Below are positions 15,742-24,174 of a stretch of DNA of 64,000 nt, one piece after another. How positions within the stretch are numbered: the stretch's first letter is position 1; the number at the start of each line of letters is the position of its first letter. Source of the DNA: MFD09286-c1 sp963701015 (GTDB lineage Bacteria; Bacteroidota; Bacteroidia; Bacteroidales; DTGW01); NCBI GenBank assembly GCA_963701015.1, contig OY969556.1, forward strand, positions 1,054,001 to 1,118,000, in the 5' to 3' direction. Both the position numbers and the translations under genes were made by a program. Under the pieces are notes generated by a model. That model saw only the letters and a program-made list of their open reading frames with translations. It ran no database searches and had not been told where the DNA came from.

Positions 15742-16941
15742 TTAAAAAGTTCTTCCTGGATATGCTTTTAGCCCTTCTTCGATACATTTAACAGCGTTTT
15801 CTAAATCACTTACATTCAGTACATATGCAATTCTAACCTCAGTTTTACCTAAACCCGGAGTTGCATAAAATCCTGACGCCGGAGCAACCATAACCGTTTG
15901 ATTTTTATATTCAAATTCGCTTAACATCCATATTGCAAATTTTTCAGCATCGTCAACAGGTAAATGGGCTATTGTGTAAAATGCCCCTTTTGGTAATGGA
16001 CAAAATACACCTTTAATTTTATTCAGGTTTTCTACCAGGTAATTTCTCCTGCTTAAATACTCATCATAGGCAATATCAAAATATTCCTTAGGCGTATCTA
16101 TGGCAGCTTCACCTGCAACCTGTCCAAATGAAGGAGGACTTAAACGAGCCATGCCATATTTTAAAGCAATGCTAATTACATCTTTATTTTTGGTGACTAA
16201 GGCGCCAATCCTTACCCCACAAGCTGAATAGCGTTTCGAAACAGAATCGATTAAAATGCAGTTTTTTTCAATTCCTTTTAGTTCCATTACCGAAAAGAAT
16301 GGTTCATTGGTATAACAGAATTCCTTATAAACTTCGTCAGCATATAAATACAAATCGTATTTTTTTACAATATGTTTCAATTCTTCCAAATCTTCTCGCG
16401 TATAAAGGCAACCGGTTGGATTGTTTGGGTTACTTAACATAATTCCCCTCGTTCGCGAAGTAATAACTTTCTCAAACTCTTCAATAGGAGGCAGAGAAAA
16501 ACCATTTTGGATTGAAGATGTTACCGGAACGACGTTCACACCAACAGCCGATGCAAAACTATTGTAGTTAGCATAAAATGGCTCAGGCACAATTATTTCG
16601 TCGCCTACATCCATTGTACTTAAAAAAGCAAAGTTAATTGCTTCGGAACCTCCGGTGGTTATTAATATTTCAGTATAATCAATATCGAAACCCTGCTTTT
16701 GGTAATATTCGGCAAGTTTTCTTCGATACGATTCATTTCCGGCAGAATGGCTATATTCAACCACTTTAAAATCAGCTTCTTTAACTGCTTTAAGCATTAA
16801 TGGAGCAGTTGGAATATCGGGTTGACCAATATTTAAATGGTACACTTTTCTCCCTTTCAATTTAGCTTCTTCAGCGTAAGGTACCAGTTTTCGTATAGGA
16901 GAAAGAGGCATATTTTTGCCTCGTTGAGATATTTTCGGCAT
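15742..16941 (-). CDS. pyridoxal phosphate-dependent aminotransferase (class I/II)
   Basis: 399 residues, the full length for fold-type I aminotransferases. Visible motifs are IGQPDIPTAP at the N-terminus, SNPNNPTGCLY (PLP/substrate contact), YLYADEVYKEF (Asp binding the pyridine nitrogen) and the PLP lysine in DSVSKRYSACGVRIG. A C-terminal Arg in TEVRIAYVL would bind the substrate carboxylate. It transfers amino groups between an amino acid and a 2-oxo acid; whether it prefers aspartate or another substrate cannot be told. The DUF1573 gene is just upstream on the same strand (22-bp gap). Confidence 0.9.
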   Translation of the reverse strand: MPKISQRGKNMPLSPIRKLVPYAEEAKLKGRKVYHLNIGQPDIPTAPLMLKAVKEADFKVVEYSHSAGNESYRRKLAEYYQKQGFDIDYTEILITTGGSEAINFAFLSTMDVGDEIIVPEPFYANYNSFASAVGVNVVPVTSSIQNGFSLPPIEEFEKVITSRTRGIMLSNPNNPTGCLYTREDLEELKHIVKKYDLYLYADEVYKEFCYTNEPFFSVMELKGIEKNCILIDSVSKRYSACGVRIGALVTKNKDVISIALKYGMARLSPPSFGQVAGEAAIDTPKEYFDIAYDEYLSRRNYLVENLNKIKGVFCPLPKGAFYTIAHLPVDDAEKFAIWMLSEFEYKNQTVMVAPASGFYATPGLGKTEVRIAYVLNVSDLENAVKCIEEGLKAYPGRTF

Positions 16942-16963
16942 TTAATTTATTCGTTTTACAATG

Positions 16964-17389
16964 TTATTTTTTATCCTGTTTATCCGGTGTTGGAATAACC
17001 GTTCCTCTTATTTTTAACATAACAGGAGAGTTTGAAGCATTACAATAAACCCTGATGGTTTTTACAAAGCTTCCAGGAACTTCAGTACGGTAATGCACTT
17101 TAACCAATCCAAGTTTTTTCCGGCGCACCGGATCGCGAGTCCAGTCAGGCACTGTACATCCACATGAAGTTTGAACATTGCTAACAACTAGAAGCTCTTT
17201 ACCAGTATTTCTGTAAATAAAGGCATATTCAGCTTTGCTGTTTTGAGCAATGGATCCAAAATCATGTTCGGTTTCCTGGAAAGTGATTTCCGCCGCCGCC
17301 TTTTTATTACCGTTTCCATTGTTCGACTGTGAACAGCTAATTGCCGTCGCCAATAATGCTACCGATAAAATTGTTAAAAGCCTCTTCAT
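16964..17389 (-). CDS. DUF1573 lipoprotein
   Basis: 141 residues. The signal peptide ends at ATAISC, giving a lipoprotein. The domain has the DUF1573 pattern: ITFQETEHDFGSIAQNSKAEYAF, then NVQTSCGCTVPDW and VHYRTEVPGSFVKTIRVY. These proteins form an immunoglobulin-like beta sandwich and are very common in the Bacteroidota periplasm; no clear function is known. A promoter-like -7 element (TAAATTTG on the minus strand) lies at 17418-17425. The aminotransferase gene follows in the same direction. Confidence 0.88.
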   Translation of the reverse strand: MKRLLTILSVALLATAISCSQSNNGNGNKKAAAEITFQETEHDFGSIAQNSKAEYAFIYRNTGKELLVVSNVQTSCGCTVPDWTRDPVRRKKLGLVKVHYRTEVPGSFVKTIRVYCNASNSPVMLKIRGTVIPTPDKQDKK

Positions 17390-17417
17390 TGTATAATAAA
17401 TTTGTATTCTAATTTCG

Positions 17418-17425
17418 CAAATTTA
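17418..17425 (-). promoter_or_regulatory. -7 element of the DUF1573 gene
   Basis: The minus strand reads TAAATTTG, an exact TAnnTTTG match ending 28 nt before the ATG. No good -33 partner is visible. Confidence 0.4.
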
Positions 17426-17683
17426 ATTGTTGTAAAACACAATTGTTGAAAAATATACATTTTTTTGAAATTTGCCTGGTTAATTTTTAGTAAATATTGA
17501 ATTGGATTTAATGGTTTTGCTGGAAATTTATACTTTTACCAACTTGAAAAATTATTTAGGGAATAACTTTTGAAGTATCGTTTCAAAGCTTGAATATTAA
17601 AGGGTTTATATTCATTGAAATTTTATATTTTAAATAGAGCTAATTACTAAATACTAAACACTAAATACTTTATTAACTAAGAG

Positions 17684-20341
17684 ATGGAAATTCCTGCAAA
17701 ATATGATCCTTCAACGACAGAAGAAAAGTGGTATAAATATTGGATGGATCATAAATTTTTTAAGTCATTGCCCGATAATCGTGAACCGTATTGTATTGTA
17801 ATTCCTCCACCCAATGTAACCGGAGTACTACATATGGGGCACATGCTCAACAATACTATTCAGGACGTTTTAGTGCGAAGGGCACGTATGATGGGCAAAA
17901 ACGCTTGCTGGGTGCCAGGAACTGACCATGCTTCAATTGCAACCGAGGCAAGGGTTGTGAATAAGCTTGCACAGGAAGGCATTAAAAAAACTGACTTAAG
18001 CAGGGATGAATTCTTAAATCATGCCTGGGATTGGACAAACAAACATGGTGGAATTATTCTTGAACAACTTAAAAAACTAGGGGCTTCATGTGACTGGGAT
18101 CGTACTTGTTTTACTATGGATGAAGCCCGTTCGGAAAGTGTTATAAAAGTATTTATTGATTTACACAAAAAAGGTTTGATTTACCGTGGTGTTCGGATGG
18201 TAAACTGGGATCCGCAGGCTAAAACTGCAGTGTCGGACGAAGAGGTGAATTATACCGAAGTTAAATCGAAGTTGTATTACGTAAAATATTTTATTGTTGA
18301 TGATACTAACAACCAGCAACTAACAACCAATAACTTCATATTAGTTGCAACAACCCGCCCAGAAACAATTCTTGGTGATACAGCTGTTTGTGTTAACCCT
18401 AATGATGAACGATACAAGCATTTGAAAGGTAAAAAAGTTTTGGTTCCAATGATAAACCGTATTGTTCCTATAATTCAGGATGAATATGTGGATATGGAAT
18501 TTGGTACCGGTGCTTTAAAAATAACTCCAGCCCACGATTTAGCCGATTATGAAATAGGTTTGAAATATAAGCTGGAAGTTATTGATATTTTCAATGAAGA
18601 CGGAACGTTAGGCGAAAAAGCCGGCATGTTTATCGGCATTGATAGGTTTAAAGCCCGTGAACTTTCGGTTCAAACACTTGAAGAGTTGGGTTTACTTTCA
18701 AAAGTTGAGGATTATAATAATAAAGTTGGCCTTTCGGAACGGACCAATGCTGTAATTGAGCCACGTCTTTCGGTTCAATGGTTCCTGAAAATGAAAGAAC
18801 TTTCAGAACCTGCATTGGAGAATGTTCTCAATGGCAGTATAAAATTACATCCGCAAAAGTTTGTAAATACATACAGGCATTGGATGGAAAATGTGAAAGA
18901 CTGGTGTATTTCACGTCAGTTGTGGTGGGGACATCGCATTCCGGCTTATTATCTTCCCAATGGTGATTTTGTAGTAGCTGAGACTCCTGAAGATGCTTTA
19001 AAACAAGCAATAGATAAATCCGGTAATTCAGGGTTAAAAATCACCGATTTGCGTCAAGATGAAGATGTGCTGGATACTTGGTTTTCGTCGTGGTTATGGC
19101 CAATTTCAGTTTTCGATGGCATTCGTAAACCCGATAATGCCGATATAAATTATTATTATCCAACCGTTGATTTGGTTACAGCTCCTGAAATCCTGTTCTT
19201 TTGGGTTGCACGAATGATAATTGCCGGTTACGAATATAAAGGTCTGGAACCATTTAAAAATGTTTATTTAACTGGAATTGTGCGTGATAAGCAACATCGG
19301 AAAATGTCAAAATCATTGGGCAATTCACCCGAACCACTTGATTTGATTGCAAAATACAGTGCTGATGGTGTTCGTATTGGTATGTTGTTCAGTTCACCTG
19401 CCGGGAACGATTTGTTGTACGATGAAGCGTTATCGGAGCAAGGCCGGAACTTTGGAAATAAAATTTGGAATGCGTTCCGTTTAATTAAAGGCTGGCAGGT
19501 TGATGATATGTTTGCTCAACCAGAATATGCTGAAATTTCGGTCAATTGGTTCGACAACCAGTTGAACAAATCGCTCGCTGAGCTTGAGGAGCAATTCAGT
19601 ACCTATCGTATCAGCGAAGCCTTGATGACAGTTTATAAATTATTTTGGGACGATTTCTCGGCCTGGTATCTCGAAATGGTGAAACCCGAATATCAAAAAC
19701 CAATTGATAAATCAACATATAAAGCAACCCTTTTATTTTTCGATAAACTTTTAAAAATTTTGCATCCATTTATGCCTTTTATAACTGAAGAAATTTGGCA
19801 ATTAATAGAAAATCGTGAGACTGGCAAAAGCATTATGATAGAGGCTATGCCAAAGCCGGGATTTGTGGATGATAAGTTATTAACTGATTTTGAATTGATA
19901 AAAGAGACAATTACACAAATTAGAAATATTCGTAAGGACAAGAATATATTGAATAAGGATACCGTTGATTTATTCGTCAACTGGTCTCTTGATAGGAGGA
20001 GTTACACTAAATATTTCGAACCAGTTATTGTCAAATTGGTCAATATTAGGAAAATAGAACAAATAAACGAAAAGGTTCCAAATGCTGAATCTTTTATGAT
20101 ATTGTCATCTGAATTTTTTGTTATAACAGGTGTAAAGATTAATGTTGAAGTTGAACTGAAAAAAGTACTTGATGAATTGGAATATACCAAAGGATTTCTT
20201 TCATCTGTTATGAAAAAGCTAAGCAATGAAAAATTTATGAACAGTGCTCCTAAATATGTGGTAGCTATGGAACGTAAAAAGCAGGCTGATGCTGAGGCTA
20301 AAATAAATGCATTGGAACTTCGAATTAAAGAATTGAAATAG
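17684..20341 (+). CDS. valS: valyl-tRNA synthetase
   Basis: 885 residues, full length for ValRS. The class I signatures are PPPNVTGVLHMGHM (HMGH at 50-53) and KMSKS at 540-544. Between them lies the CP1 editing domain with TTRPETILGDTAV. The anticodon-binding domain and a C-terminal coiled coil (about 805-885) complete the protein. It charges tRNA-Val and edits mischarged threonine. Within CP1, near residues 206-218, a low-complexity stretch (DDTNNQQLTTNN) is encoded by AACAACC-type repeats and looks like an in-frame insertion. A second short repeat (ACTAAATACTAAACAC) lies just upstream of the start. Confidence 0.97.
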   Translation: MEIPAKYDPSTTEEKWYKYWMDHKFFKSLPDNREPYCIVIPPPNVTGVLHMGHMLNNTIQDVLVRRARMMGKNACWVPGTDHASIATEARVVNKLAQEGIKKTDLSRDEFLNHAWDWTNKHGGIILEQLKKLGASCDWDRTCFTMDEARSESVIKVFIDLHKKGLIYRGVRMVNWDPQAKTAVSDEEVNYTEVKSKLYYVKYFIVDDTNNQQLTTNNFILVATTRPETILGDTAVCVNPNDERYKHLKGKKVLVPMINRIVPIIQDEYVDMEFGTGALKITPAHDLADYEIGLKYKLEVIDIFNEDGTLGEKAGMFIGIDRFKARELSVQTLEELGLLSKVEDYNNKVGLSERTNAVIEPRLSVQWFLKMKELSEPALENVLNGSIKLHPQKFVNTYRHWMENVKDWCISRQLWWGHRIPAYYLPNGDFVVAETPEDALKQAIDKSGNSGLKITDLRQDEDVLDTWFSSWLWPISVFDGIRKPDNADINYYYPTVDLVTAPEILFFWVARMIIAGYEYKGLEPFKNVYLTGIVRDKQHRKMSKSLGNSPEPLDLIAKYSADGVRIGMLFSSPAGNDLLYDEALSEQGRNFGNKIWNAFRLIKGWQVDDMFAQPEYAEISVNWFDNQLNKSLAELEEQFSTYRISEALMTVYKLFWDDFSAWYLEMVKPEYQKPIDKSTYKATLLFFDKLLKILHPFMPFITEEIWQLIENRETGKSIMIEAMPKPGFVDDKLLTDFELIKETITQIRNIRKDKNILNKDTVDLFVNWSLDRRSYTKYFEPVIVKLVNIRKIEQINEKVPNAESFMILSSEFFVITGVKINVEVELKKVLDELEYTKGFLSSVMKKLSNEKFMNSAPKYVVAMERKKQADAEAKINALELRIKELK

Positions 20342-20440
20342 TTTTTAACCAATTTAAAATTTGAATAATTTAAAATCAAAAAATAGGTTAACTTGCCTCG
20401 TTTTTTGAAAAACAGATGTTAAACTAACCAAATAAATATT

Positions 20441-21700
20441 GTGAAGGTCGATGTTTTATTAGGTCTCCAATGGGGTGACGAAGGAAAAGGAAAAGTTGTT
20501 GATGTGCTTACGCCAAAATATGATGTAATTGCCAGGTTTCAGGGTGGCCCAAATGCCGGTCATTCACTTGAATTTAACGACATCAAACATGTTTTGCACC
20601 TTATTCCATCGGGTGTTTTTCACGAAAAAAAGATAAATTTAATTGGTAATGGTGTAGTGCTTGACCCAATTGTGTTTGCTAAAGAAAATAACGAACTTTT
20701 GCAACTAGGAGTTGATTTAAAAAAGAACCTGTTAATTTCGAAAAAAGCACATTTAATTTTGCCAACACACCGCATGCTCGATGCTGCATCCGAAGCTTCA
20801 AAAGGTTCAACTAAAATTGGTTCTACTTTACGAGGAATTGGGCCAACTTATATGGATAAAACCGGCAGGAATGGTTTACGCGTTGGCGATATTCTTTCGC
20901 CCGATTTTAAAAAGAAATACGATTTTCTGAAAAATAAACATATTGACATTTTAAAACAATATCCAATTGATTACCAGGTTGATGATAAAGACTGGCTCGA
21001 AAGTATTGAGGTATTGAAAGGGTTTAATTTGGTTGACAGTGAATATTTTTTGAATGAGGCTCTATCTGAAAATAAAAGTGTGTTGGCCGAAGGCGCTCAG
21101 GGAACAATGCTCGATATTGACTTTGGTTCCTATCCCTATGTTACATCGTCAAATACTATTTGTGCCGGGGCTTGTACAGGTTTAGGAATTGCACCGGGAA
21201 CCATTGGAGAAGTTTTTGGCATAGTAAAAGCTTACTGTACAAGGGTTGGGAGTGGGCGATTTCCTACAGAGTTATTAAATGATACCGGCGAACTTTTACG
21301 CAAAAAAGGATTTGAATTTGGCGCTACAACCGGAAGGGCAAGACGCTGTGGTTGGTTAGATATGCCTGCTTTAAAATATTCGGTAATGGTAAATGGTGTT
21401 ACCCAAATTATTCTTACCAAATCGGATGTTCTTTCCGGTTTCGAAAATATAAAAGTTTGCACATCGTACAAGGTTGATAATGAAGACACAAATCAACTTC
21501 CGTTTGATATTGAAAAGGAAATTATACCGGTTTACAGGGAATTTACAGGTTGGAATGAAGATATTTGTCATGCTAAAACTTTTGAAGAATTGCCTAAAGC
21601 CTTAAAAGAGTATATTTTATATATTGAAAAGGAAACAGGTGTGCCTGTAAGCATTGTTTCAGTTGGACCAAACCGCGAGCAAACAATTGTCCGAAAATAA
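20441..21700 (+). CDS. purA: adenylosuccinate synthetase
   Basis: 419 residues. It begins with the family hallmark VDVLLGLQWGDEGKGKVVD, which fixes the start at a GTG codon; no ATG lies upstream in frame near it. Further motifs are GPNAGHSLEF, STKIGSTLRGIGPTYMDK and GVTQIILTKSDVLSGF (the guanine-binding TKxD motif). It joins IMP and aspartate using GTP, the first step from IMP to AMP, in the cytoplasm. It lies 100 bp after valS on the same strand. No promoter was seen between them. Confidence 0.96.
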   Translation: MKVDVLLGLQWGDEGKGKVVDVLTPKYDVIARFQGGPNAGHSLEFNDIKHVLHLIPSGVFHEKKINLIGNGVVLDPIVFAKENNELLQLGVDLKKNLLISKKAHLILPTHRMLDAASEASKGSTKIGSTLRGIGPTYMDKTGRNGLRVGDILSPDFKKKYDFLKNKHIDILKQYPIDYQVDDKDWLESIEVLKGFNLVDSEYFLNEALSENKSVLAEGAQGTMLDIDFGSYPYVTSSNTICAGACTGLGIAPGTIGEVFGIVKAYCTRVGSGRFPTELLNDTGELLRKKGFEFGATTGRARRCGWLDMPALKYSVMVNGVTQIILTKSDVLSGFENIKVCTSYKVDNEDTNQLPFDIEKEIIPVYREFTGWNEDICHAKTFEELPKALKEYILYIEKETGVPVSIVSVGPNREQTIVRK

Positions 21701-21728
21701 TTAATTTTTTGAATTGCTGCCATTTATA

Positions 21729-23519
21729 ATGGAACTCACCAAAGAGCAATATGAAATAATTAATTCATCTGGGAATATCAAAATAAATGCTGTTGCCGGG
21801 TCGGGTAAAACAACCACTATTATTGAATATGCCAAAGCCCGGCCGAAAGACTGTAAAATTCTTTATCTGGCTTTTAACAAGTCGGTAAAAATTGAGGCAA
21901 CCAAAAAGTTTGCCCAAAATATGCTTACCAATGTTAAAGTTGAAACAGCCCATTCACTTGCTTATAAACATATCGTTTTCAGAAACGGCTATTCTGTCAG
22001 GGCTCAGGGATATAAAACCCATGAAATAGTTGAATTGCTTGGCTTGCCAGGGAGCAATGAAAAACATGCCGAATATATTGTGGCTAGCCATATCAATAAA
22101 TTTATTGCATACTTCTGTAATAGCGATAAAAGCAAAGTTCAGGAGTTAAACTACCTGGATATTGTTACCGACAGTAAAGCCAAAGCTTTTGTTACCCGTT
22201 TTTACGAATATATCGAAAATCAAACCCGCATCCTATTGAGTAAGATGGATAAAGGCGAAATTGAAATTACCCACGATTTTTATCTGAAGAAATTTCAAAT
22301 TTCAAACCCTATATTAAATTTTGATTATATATTGTTTGATGAAGGCCAGGATGCTTCACCAGCAATGCTTGATATATTTTTAAAACAAAAAGCCACTAAA
22401 GTTATTGTAGGCGATACGCACCAGCAAATTTATGGCTGGCGAAATGCTGTGAATTCCTTGGAAAAAGTAGGTTTCAAAACATACAATCTTTCTACAAGTT
22501 TTCGTTTTAGCCAGGATATTGCAAATTTAGCAGTTAACATCCTGGATTGGAAAAATATATTGCAGGAGCATAAACCTGTTATAATTACAGGCAATGGAAA
22601 ATCAGATAAGGTTAAAACAAAAGCTACCCTTGCTCGGACAAACCTTGGGCTTTTATTAAAAGCCATTGAGTATGTTTCTGAAAAGGAAAATGTGAATAAA
22701 ATTTATTTCGAAGGAAATATCAATTCATATACTTATGCCGATGATGGCGCTTCATTGTATGATGTGCTAAACTTGTACAATGGCAACCGAAGGATGGTGA
22801 AGGACAAACTTATAAAAGAAATGAAAAGCCTTGAAGAGTTAGAAGATTATATTAAAAAAACAGATGATTCGCAACTGGCCATGATGGTTGAAATTGTGAG
22901 GGAATACGGTAACCAAATACCGGGCATAATAAAGAAAATAAAATCGAAGCATATAGATAATGATGAAAAGGAAAAAGCCGAAATGATTTTTTCCACCGTT
23001 CACCGTTGTAAAGGAATGGAATACGATTCAATACAAATAGTGAATGATTTTATTACTGAAGCAAAATTAAAAAAGGTAAAAAATGATGACAGTGAAAAGG
23101 AGATAAGCCTTTCGAAATTAAACGAAGAAATAAATATACTGTATGTTGCAATTACGCGCACCCGTAATAGTATTTTTATTCCCGAAACCTTAATTCCAAA
23201 GGATTTCCCCGAATCTAAACAAATTCATGCTGTAAGGGTAAAAACTGAAGATGAAAAACAGGAAAATGAAACCATTGTTGCTGCTGAATTAGTTAATCAT
23301 AAATCAGGAAAGAGTAAAGAAAAGGCTTATTCGATTGACGAAATCAGGCAAAAACATGAAGGTGCCTATAAACCTTGGACACAAGCGCTTGATGATGAAT
23401 TGACCGTAATGTATTGCGAGGGCATTAATGTTAAGGATATGGCAAAACATTTTGGGCGGACAAAAGGCGCTATACGGTCGAGGATAATAAAGCTTGAACT
23501 TGTTGAGTTATATGGCTAA
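21729..23519 (+). CDS. UvrD/Rep-type helicase with C-terminal SANT-like domain
   Basis: 596 residues from the ATG at 21729 (an in-frame TTG lies five codons upstream). It has superfamily 1A helicase motifs: Walker A AVAGSGKTT at 21-29, a Walker B-like DEGQD at about 204-208, VGDTHQQIYGWRNA (motif III), STVHRCKGMEYD (motif V) and LYVAITRTRN (motif VI). It is shorter than UvrD and closer to F-box-helicase-like or viral-type UvrD relatives. The last 65 residues, after a charged linker, read YKPWTQALDDELTVMYCEG and then AKHFGRTKGAIRSRIIKLEL, a Myb/SANT-like helical DNA-binding module. It probably unwinds DNA in repair. Its stop overlaps the stop of the convergent response regulator by a few bases. 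Confidence 0.85.
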   Translation: MELTKEQYEIINSSGNIKINAVAGSGKTTTIIEYAKARPKDCKILYLAFNKSVKIEATKKFAQNMLTNVKVETAHSLAYKHIVFRNGYSVRAQGYKTHEIVELLGLPGSNEKHAEYIVASHINKFIAYFCNSDKSKVQELNYLDIVTDSKAKAFVTRFYEYIENQTRILLSKMDKGEIEITHDFYLKKFQISNPILNFDYILFDEGQDASPAMLDIFLKQKATKVIVGDTHQQIYGWRNAVNSLEKVGFKTYNLSTSFRFSQDIANLAVNILDWKNILQEHKPVIITGNGKSDKVKTKATLARTNLGLLLKAIEYVSEKENVNKIYFEGNINSYTYADDGASLYDVLNLYNGNRRMVKDKLIKEMKSLEELEDYIKKTDDSQLAMMVEIVREYGNQIPGIIKKIKSKHIDNDEKEKAEMIFSTVHRCKGMEYDSIQIVNDFITEAKLKKVKNDDSEKEISLSKLNEEINILYVAITRTRNSIFIPETLIPKDFPESKQIHAVRVKTEDEKQENETIVAAELVNHKSGKSKEKAYSIDEIRQKHEGAYKPWTQALDDELTVMYCEGINVKDMAKHFGRTKGAIRSRIIKLELVELYG

Positions 23520-24169
23520 ATGTGATATTCAATAGTGTCTATCAGCCCGTTTTTAACGGCATACATTAAAAGTTCCGAAACGCTATTAATCTCAAGCTTT
23601 CTGAATATATTTTTCCGGTGCGTCATTACCGTATGAAAGCTTATGTTTTTAATATCTGCTATCATTTTTGTGGTTTGCCCATCTGAGATTAATCGTACAA
23701 TTTCAATTTCGGAATTTGTCAATTGAATCGTTTTATTAATTGCAATTTTTGTTCGTTCTTGTTCTAAAAGCATGTTTAAAACTTCTTCGGAATAATATTT
23801 TTTCCCTTTTAAACAAGCTTCAATTGCTGAAATTAGTTCGTCTTTGCGGACGTTTTTATAAATAATATGGTTAATCCCAGCTTTGTTATAAACTGATATT
23901 TCTTCCTTCTTAACACTGTCAGTTAAAATTAAAATATTTAGTGCCGGATAAGTTTCTTTCAGTTTCTTTAAATCGTTAACACTTTCGTAATCAATTAAAG
24001 CAAAATCGGTTATAAGAATTTTAATAGTGCCGCTTTTAAGAATTTTATATAAATCGTATGAATTATCAACAGTTCCAAATACATTGTAATTCGTTGATAA
24101 TATACTTTTTAATGCTTCGGAAATAAGGTATTGCGAATCGGCAATTACAACATTAATTTTTTCAGACAT
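23516..24169 (-). CDS. NarL/FixJ-type response regulator
   Basis: 217 residues. A receiver domain (1-120) shows the acidic pair near VVIADSQ, a candidate phospho-acceptor in ILITDFAL, and the conserved Lys region YKNVRKDEL. It is followed by a LuxR/GerE-type HTH (about 145-210: LTNSEIEIVRLISDGQTTKMIA, then SFHTVMTHRKNIFRKL). No histidine kinase is adjacent. It starts 5 bp after the stop of spoT on the same strand, so it is probably co-transcribed with the stringent-response enzyme. Its stop overlaps the convergent helicase gene by 4 bp. Target genes are unknown. Confidence 0.88.
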   Translation of the reverse strand: MSEKINVVIADSQYLISEALKSILSTNYNVFGTVDNSYDLYKILKSGTIKILITDFALIDYESVNDLKKLKETYPALNILILTDSVKKEEISVYNKAGINHIIYKNVRKDELISAIEACLKGKKYYSEEVLNMLLEQERTKIAINKTIQLTNSEIEIVRLISDGQTTKMIADIKNISFHTVMTHRKNIFRKLEINSVSELLMYAVKNGLIDTIEYHI

Positions 24170-24174
24170 AAATT

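Noticed and set aside
17641..17672. Short ACTAAATAC-type direct repeats before valS as a possible CRISPR or iteron array
   Set aside because: The units are only 6-9 nt, imperfect and without spacers. This is low-complexity AT-rich DNA.
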